Shown: piece after piece, positions 57,230 to 64,000 of the stretch
How the letters are laid out: each line of letters starts with the position of its first letter
Position numbering within the stretch: position 1 is the stretch's first letter
Origin: Ignelater luminosus
Taxonomy: Eukaryota; Arthropoda; Insecta; Coleoptera; Elateridae
Length of the DNA stretch: 64,000 nt
NCBI GenBank assembly: GCA_011009095.1
Contig: VTPC01091285.1
Span: 62,001-126,000 of the forward strand
Direction of reading: 5' to 3'
The notes under the pieces: model-generated
Told to the model about the DNA's origin: nothing
The model's input: the letters and a program-made list of their open reading frames with translations, nothing else
Database searches by the model: none
Translations under genes and position numbers: made by a program

Positions 57230-59260
57230 ATCCACAAGTTTGTTGTACTGAATAAAAATTTGTCTTAGCTTTTCAACAAAATATTTAATAGAATCAAACA
57301 GTATTCTAGAAAACCAAGAATTATTTACTAAATAGATAATTAAAAGATGAGATTGTCTCAACACAGTATTTTGTTGGTGCTGCAGCTGTTTGTTAATTTC
57401 GATTCCTATTTCCTAACAATATAGTGAAAAATGTAAAAACTGCAATAATTTGCAATTTTTAAGAAATACTTGCCCAAAAGTAATAAAACAAAATAAAAGA
57501 CTTGGATAAAAGTCTAGAAAGTTCTGAGGCTGTAACCTTATTAATAAAGATTATTTGGTCTTATTACATTCTTGTAAGTTTTGCTGATGCTAATCAATGC
57601 TAAATGCTACCGAAGGTGGCTGGCCGTAGAGAACTTAACCTCTCTGTGGCCTGGAGGAAATTGTAAGTCTTGTATAATGATTTAGCATAATAATAAAACA
57701 GCAACAACATTTACAGTAGAAAAGAATTTTGCCGACATCTATCACAAGTAGTTTGTATTATTATACATACTGTTTTGAAAAGCATCTCTTCGTTTTATTC
57801 TGTAAAACAGACTATGCATCTGAGGGCTGACCGCCTTAGGAACTTGGATACAAACCTAGAGAGTTAATTGCTCAGACACGTTGCGCTGCTTATTTTGTTT
57901 CGTTTAGAAGAGCAGGCAACATATGTTTACGATAATCCATATACAACTTTCAAAGGGATAATGGAGAAAATTTATTAGTAGAAATACACAATTGTAGTCT
58001 AGATAATTGTTTGGAAAAAATTTAGAGAAAGGTCTGTTCCAACATTTTGTTGCAGAAAAGAAAATATTAAAAGCTAACTACTACTTGATTTGGTATTTGG
58101 TTGGAACAGCTTTTGTTTGAACAATAGCGATGTCTCCAGAAACACCAAGGTTTTCGAATTTTTGGAAAGTAAAATTGGCCCTTGGCTAGTAACTAGAAGA
58201 TGTGCTAAATCTCGTTTTGAATATTGCCCAAAATTTCAAAGGTTATTGAAAAAATAAAATGATCATTTGGTGAGAGCAATGCTTGCAATCATTAAAGACC
58301 AAAAAGTGATAAAGTGACTTTAGTTAAAGCTACGTCAGTTTTTATAAAAAAAATTAATTCTTGGATTATAATCTATGTTATGGTGTCCTTTCTTCCGTAA
58401 TTAGTAGTCAATATTTGTGAATTGAAAGAGAATTTCTTGTAAGTTATGTAGATGCTTTGCTTGATGTTCCTCCCAACCAAAGCCAAACTTGTAAGTTTTC
58501 GAAGAAAACAAACAAAACATTTTTTTAGGAGGCGTTCTAGGTTTAAAATGGACATTAACTATAAATCCTGGCTAAAAAGAAAAATGAATACATCTATAGT
58601 TTATCTCATTTCTATAATTCCTGTTAAATTTTTGTTGAGTTGGTAATAAAACCTTCTAAACACTAAAATGTTTCATTGAGAAATGTTGACAATATTGCTG
58701 TTTGTTTTTATTTAAAATCAGAGGTTAGATTGCCATTCAGAAAAGGTAAATCTTTGCATTTCGTAGAGTTACCTTTCGTTGTTTGTTTGTTATTTGGAAT
58801 AAACATTTATTTTTTGAGTTTATTACTTCAATATTAATTGTAATAAAACTGATTTGCACATAAAAATGAATTTACTGCATTTGAACCCTATTTTGACATA
58901 TGACATTCGTTTGACAGAAGATTTTCTAGTGATAAATGTGTAACTAGAAATAGTGACACCAACATAAATAAGTTTGGGGTATAACAGTGCATGCAACTAA
59001 AACCCTAAACATTTGAAATATTTAGATTGGAATTATAGAAATGAGATAAGGTAGGTATATTGTAATACATGTACATGAGAATTGAATCAATGAATTAATT
59101 TTATTTTTTTTTGATGTTTATAAATATTTTGTAATGATTTTCTGATATTTGATTGATAACCTAAATAAGACCACCTTGATCAACACGTGACTACTTCAAT
59201 CAAACTGACAGTTAATTTTTTTTTAAATGATTTTACATTTAATTTTCGTTTCTTTAATAA
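57230..59260. other. Non-coding stretch
   Basis: I recognise no gene or element. A small exon-like segment precedes a GTAAGT at about 58490 but has no supporting signal. GCTACCGAAGGTGGCTGGCC near 57610 is GC-rich and not identified. Confidence 0.4.
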
Positions 59261-59338
59261 TTAAAATTTTTGTTTTATGTTCTTAACCTCACTTCACCAC
59301 AACCTTTTAACTTTACACTTCCTATTCCTTTTCCGCAG

Positions 59339-59512
59339 ACCTCCTTGCTTCCATACACCCTTCGTAGAGTCGGTCTTCCTCTGTTAATGAAGACAACCTT
59401 CTTCAGTACGTCGCTGTTTGGTCCACCGGTTGCTAAAGTCCGCACCAAAGACATTCGGACAACGCATATCAAAGATTCCATTATTCCTCCATACAATAAA
59501 ATGTATTAGAAG
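59339..59512 (+). CDS. Candidate penultimate exon of a small host protein
   Basis: A strong acceptor (CCTATTCCTTTTCCGCAG) precedes the segment and a consensus donor (AAG|GTAAGT) ends it. The plus frame is open in phase 0 from the acceptor: it begins TSLLPYTLRRVGLPLLMKTT, passes SLFGPPVAKVRTKDIRTTHI, and ends IIPPYNKMY with TAG at 59507-59509, three bases before the donor. The same frame is open back to an ATG at 59270, so an unspliced start there is an alternative (79 residues). The codon and residue mix looks like real protein: basic, with several prolines. The next exon (59595 on) would then be 3' untranslated. I do not recognise the protein; a short mitochondrial-type protein would fit the composition, but that is a guess. 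An open minus-strand frame over the same DNA lacks splice signals. Confidence 0.5.
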
Positions 59513-59594
59513 GTAAGTAAATTAAATAATAATGTTACTCTTCTTTAAATATGTTAGATAATTTTTATTATTGTGAACTGTTTCTTTCTTTCAG

Positions 59595-59655
59595 GACCGA
59601 ATTGGTTTGAATGTCCATGAAGAAAATAAAAACTCGAAACTAATAATGAATTAAC
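59595..59655 (+). other. Candidate 3' untranslated exon with poly(A) signal
   Basis: It follows an 82-bp intron that starts GTAAGT at 59513 and ends in a long pyrimidine tract plus acceptor (TGTTTCTTTCTTTCAG). It begins GACCGAATTGG and contains AATAAA at 59625-59630. With the exon at 59339-59512 it forms a compact gene end: donor, short intron, acceptor, poly(A) signal. Confidence 0.45.
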
Positions 59656-59659
59656 TCTC

Positions 59660-62390
59660 TGGCTTTTATTTCTTGTTATTCCGTTTTAATAACAAACTTA
59701 TTCTTCCTTCCATTTAATGCAATCTCTTTATTCCTTTTTAACTCCGTCACCCATAAGTAAAATAAACTCGATAATATCGTTCACTAATCTTTGTTTATTA
59801 TCAATACTTTTAAATAACTTCTACATAAACTCGAATTCAAATCTTCAAAAATTATTTTAACCGCAACAACTTTTCAACTCAATATAAAATGTTTTTCTCT
59901 AAAAACTCTTATTAACAAAATTCAATTCAAAAAAACATACCAAACTTTTTCTAAAAATTATTATCCACAACTTATCAACAAACTTCTCTTCAATTTTCCT
60001 TTTCCTATTCATAAACTCCTATAATTAATTCTATGAACAATAAAAACAAACTATTACATAATCAACTAATCTTACAAATTTCAGAATATTTAAAATATTC
60101 TCTTTAATTGTTTGATTAACTAACTGTCTGTTCTTATGCTCTTCAATAACTCTAATGATATCATTATCCTTGTTGTTTTTCTTATTTAGGTATCATTTCA
60201 ACCTTTTAATATCATTACATTATGTATGCATGAACACTTCATATGTAGGGCCAGCCAACTTAACAGCTCCAATGGCAGAATTGTATTGGTTGATTATATC
60301 TGTCGATAACTTTCTACTTATTTTACCCCAAAATTCAGTTTGAATATAGCAATTTCAAACAAAGTTAGATGATTCCTACATTTAAAAAGTTAGTTGCCTT
60401 TGGATATATATTAAGCTATCCTTACCTTCAATTAATTTGTAATTTCTTTGAACACAGAAGAAATGCGTTGATAAAGAGTAACAGGCATCTAAATTGATTA
60501 CTAAGTAAAGAGTAAATGCGTTTAGTATTTTCAAGTTTAGTCACTAAGTAATTCATTAAAGTGGATTACATTCTAGAGACCCTCCAAAATGTCACAAATA
60601 CCAATGAAATTAAGAATATCAACGTAGTTGGCGACAATGCGGAATTCGCAGCAATTATAAGATCTCGTCTAATAAAGTCGTGCGACATCTAATTAATATA
60701 ATTCCAACCCTTTCCAAGTCGAGGAATGCGCATTGTCATTTTGAAGGGTCCCGAATAATAAAAGCCCGTGTTCTATTGACTCTGGGATAAAAGAGCGCAA
60801 AGCTGTTTAATTATATCCTTATAAAAACTGCCTGCTAAAATAATAAAAAAACGCTTCGCTTTAATTACAATGAACTTATTTCTACGACAATGTTTCTTGA
60901 AAAATGAAAAGTTGTAAAAAATGAAGTAGGTACGTGATAAATTTAATTTCGTTTCAGACGAGGGGAACCCCATTCTGTAATATAAGTTGCCGAACGCCTT
61001 TTAACTTTCTAGTTCGTTGCAGTAAGTAAAATCTAGAACAGAATAAGAAAAGTGGAAAAGAAGCGTACTTTAAGCGTTTTTATTAACTTTGCAAAAATTT
61101 TTTATATGTAATTTGAGTGACTGACAGAATTGATAATAGTCAACTGTTTCAATTTCAATACTCTGTTATTTCTATTACGGATTGAGAATTCCATCAATTT
61201 TGTAATGAATTGAAATAAAAGTGAAAAATAAAAAGAAAGACATGTAACCGACCTGTAAGGTCTATTCAAGATTTTTTAAATCCATTTTTCCATTATAAGC
61301 TTTCGATATGTAACTACTTTTCTTTATTCCAAATGCTTTATATCAAATGCGTTACGTGCCTACTTTGCATCTTTTGTGATTGTAATTTTTTTTGTGTTTA
61401 TTCTAAGGGCGTGAAAGGCTCGCCTAAGAGACGTAACGCCCTCATCTGCGCATTATACATTTCTGATGAATGGATTGAAAGGAAGTGCTTATAAATCCGA
61501 GGGCAGACACCTCTACTCAATGGGATGTGATGATGCATGAAAGTAACAGTGTCTCACTTGAATGGCAAATGTGTACCTTACTTTTAAATATTGCACGCTT
61601 TCTTTTGGGAGCATATTAGCTTCTTATAAAATTTCAAACGCATTTCAAAGGTAACATGTTTGTATAGTAGAGTTGTAGATTTCAATGTCAACGTGTTCTC
61701 CGTTAATGTTAATCTACTACGTATCACATTGACAGCATTAATAAAAATCTCTATTTAATTTTCTGTCTTAATTTAAAACGTACAATTTATAAACTGGATT
61801 TGCAGTAGTGTTTTAACTTTTAACGAGAAGGAAAATGGGGCCCAGAGGCAATTCGTGAGGACCTTGGTTGAAGGTTTTCCTGGTCTATACATCTTCCACG
61901 TTTGCCCTATCTTCGTTTATTCATAGAAAATTATTAACTTCGTATGTGTTACATAACAATATAGAAAGGTATCGAAAGGAATATTTATTATTCTACTGAT
62001 ATTAAACTTAGTGTTAATGGAAATATTGAAGTATTAATAACTAGGAAAAATGTTAGTATAGAAGAATTAAGTTAGAGAGACGGTGAAGAAATATTAGTTT
62101 AGTAAATCAAGTAGTGAGAGATTGATTTTCACTAGTTAGTACTCACTTTCATTATATCATTACACTGTTATTTCAGGAATTCGAACTCTGTTGATGATTA
62201 TCAACATTTTAACTGAATCAGAATGAGTCTTCTGAATGCAATAAACCATAAGGGCACTGAAACATCAAAAATTCAACTGAATGCAAAATAAGATTTTACT
62301 GAAAAGAAAAATATCTAATGCTGCAGAAAAAACTATATATTTTCTGTTCTCTAACAGTTATAAGAAACCATATAAGTACGTGACACATAA
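59660..62390. other. Non-coding stretch with GC-elevated patches
   Basis: No gene is recognised. The patch at 60560-60790 is richer in GC, holds a homeodomain-type ATCTAATTAATAT, and has two inverted copies of a GACAATGCGSAWTC word (about 60633 and 60725). A second patch at 61405-61560 contains GGCTCGCCTAAGAG, of which GCTCGCCTAAGAG also occurs near 4650. These could be regulatory blocks. Confidence 0.35.
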
Positions 62391-62399
62391 TGAATTTTA

Positions 62400-63900
62400 A
62401 TGAAAATCATTGGGCAGTTTGTTTCTTTTGTTATACAAAGATAAACATTGCGCTTTCCATAAAAGAAAAAAGTTTCCCATAACGGGGTTTCTTGCAACGC
62501 TGCCTTGTTTCTTTTTGAATAGGAAAATGTGCAACTTTGTCGGTTCTAACATCAAACTGAGGAATAGGCCTGCTTTCGTTTTTTTCCTACACATTCCTTG
62601 TCTACAGATGCTGAGCTAGGTCTCCATTTTCTAGATTCAACTTTCTTTTCCATCAGACAAAGTCCTTCAGCTACTCTACATTGAATTCCAACAAACTCTG
62701 ATGGTGTTTATTAGCCAGACCTGTTTCACGCATGTCTGTGCGATATCTTATCCAAACTGTAACTAAAAAGAATTCAATGAAAAATCTCTAAAAAATCATC
62801 TTCCTCGAAGGAATTCCACAGTACGACAAAAGCCTATTAACGAAATCTACTCCCCCATAAACTGACTGTACTACCTGATTATATTTGAATGGCTTACTGC
62901 AATTCTAGTATTTGTTTTTTAAGAAAAAACCTTTCAGCCATATCCATCGGCTCAGCTCCACAAAACCTGCAAGCAGCAAGAACACTTCTTGTTGTCAAAC
63001 CATGCTAACAGTATCCAACACTTGCTTCGTATTTACGAATCTTATGTTTCTCAAATCTTAAACGTTTTTTAGGGTTTTGTCAGTCTTACCGAAAGTACCT
63101 ATGCCATCTCCATGCAAAACTGTCATAGACTTCAGTGATGCCAACCAGTAAGATAAAGTAAATATTTCCTCTAGCGCCAATGTTTTCTTTTCCTGAAGCA
63201 GGATGAATTTTACCTTTATAGACTTCAAAGTTGTGTACCAACCCTTTACTGCCGCTAAGAACAAATATCTTTTCGGTTTCTCAAGGTTTCATTGTCCCAA
63301 AGAAGACATTCCTTTGTAAGAAATAATTTGTTCATCAATACATAGCTTATGGAGTTTTTCTTGATTTTGGAATATCTGGAACAAATGGTTCAACACCGGT
63401 CTGATTTTGAAAAGTTTCTCAGCATCTTCTTTCCATGATATCAACCACTTGCGGGATTCTGTATGCGCATTTCCAGAAAAGTCTGCTTTGATCAATATAT
63501 ATTATGATATCCGAAAATCTTCTAGCTGTTGGTGTGTTAGCTTGAAGAGTTGGTTTGCATCAAGCTGAGTTATACACAAATTGCTTTGTTTAGTACGTAA
63601 TATGCCATAATAGTTTATCAGTAAAGAATTCTTTTCTCTTCCTCTCCTTTTGAATACTAGTTGGTTAATAATACTATATTCTTCTTAGTCCCGTAAGGGC
63701 CTCTTTCATTAACTCAGAGATTTTGAAAAACTGCTACCAGATCCTTAGTGTCTTCTATATTATATTCCTGAATACTTTATCAGATGTTCTGTTAGTAGCT
63801 AATAATTTCATACTAATTTGCCTTAAGCTACAGATCTATTTTTAAATGCACTTCATTGGTAAGAACCCAGCAATTGATTCTTTAAACAATATCGTTCTGA
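62400..63900 (-). pseudogene. Decayed piggyBac transposase
   Basis: Minus-strand frames follow the piggyBac order. At 63.3-63.5 kb is FKIRPVLNHLFQIFQ, then KLCIDEQIISYKGMSSLGQ, the DE-(M/I)I-(F/Y)KG catalytic segment. At 63.15-63.28 kb is VHNFEVYKGKIHPASGKENI, the strand that precedes the second catalytic residue. Near 62.85 kb is YNQVVQSVYGGVDFVNRLLS, the YN--MGGVD--D motif with its third catalytic D (second D changed to N). Near 62.40-62.50 kb is the cysteine-rich C-terminal finger (RQRCKKPRYGKLF, then NKRNKLPNDFH for the usual NCF-DFH). Reading frame changes and stops are frequent (for example after SSLGQ and within the MGGVD region), so no protein can be made. The N-terminal part to the right is barely recognisable. 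No TTAA-flanked ends are seen. Confidence 0.8.
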
Positions 63901-64000
63901 ATCTTTGTTCTAAGAATTGTTAACGTTTCAAAGCCAATACACAGCAGATTTTCTAGTTTATACTGTAGTTCCCTTATATATGTGGTGGAATAAACTATTA

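Noticed and set aside
59275-59496. Minus-strand 73-codon frame as the real gene
   Set aside because: The plus strand has the acceptor, donor, second acceptor and poly(A) signal; the minus strand has none of these.
1-64000. CRISPR array, operon, bacterial or plasmid features
   Set aside because: The composition, introns and transposon types are animal; no regularly spaced repeats or bacterial genes are present.

Overview
The window is 64 kb of AT-rich animal DNA that reads as an insect, or at least an arthropod, genome. The signs are a Copia retrotransposon with a copia-type primer site, a mariner, hAT and piggyBac relics, several short inverted-repeat elements, and a TTAGG array (the ancestral arthropod telomere repeat). 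TTAGG argues against Diptera; the order cannot be fixed from this window. A run of 400 Ns (27813-28212) is an assembly gap. No complete host gene is visible. There is no operon, CRISPR array or bacterial feature.

Layout. 0.16-1.23 kb is an element with inverted arms of about 230 bp. 1.8-2.1 kb holds a hairpin and a small inverted-repeat element. 7.5-8.1 kb is a degenerate 18-bp minisatellite. 9.7-11.8 kb is a fossil Copia element on the minus strand. 14.5-14.8 kb is a fragment of a repeat-borne protein with a TGCDTTS motif. 17.4-17.9 kb is a palindrome centred on TTAGG repeats. 20.18-21.46 kb is a near full-length mariner with target duplication and three frame breaks. 22.15-24.2 kb is a decayed hAT (ZMYM1-like) element. 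24.84-25.21 kb is a MITE with perfect 30-bp ends. 28.73-32.30 kb is a recently inserted but broken Copia element with both LTRs and a 5-bp duplication. 34.5-36.8 kb is a GC-richer island I could not identify. 37.97-45.3 kb holds several MITEs, a tRNA-derived SINE and a large inverted repeat (43.6-44.5 kb). 52.2-52.9 kb is a LINE reverse-transcriptase fragment. 55.8 and 56.8-57.2 kb are two more inverted-repeat elements. 62.4-63.9 kb is a decayed piggyBac transposase on the minus strand.

The only host-gene signals are two candidate terminal exons. One (51324-51527, minus) ends in a hydrophobic membrane segment and is followed by a poly(A) signal. The other (59339-59512, plus) lies between good splice sites and is followed by a short 3' exon (59595 to about 59650) with AATAAA. 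Several GC-elevated, non-coding patches (about 5.0, 19.2, 39.2, 46.6, 60.7 and 61.45 kb) could be conserved regulatory DNA. The window is best read as intergenic or intronic sequence that has collected transposons of every class, most of them non-autonomous or broken.
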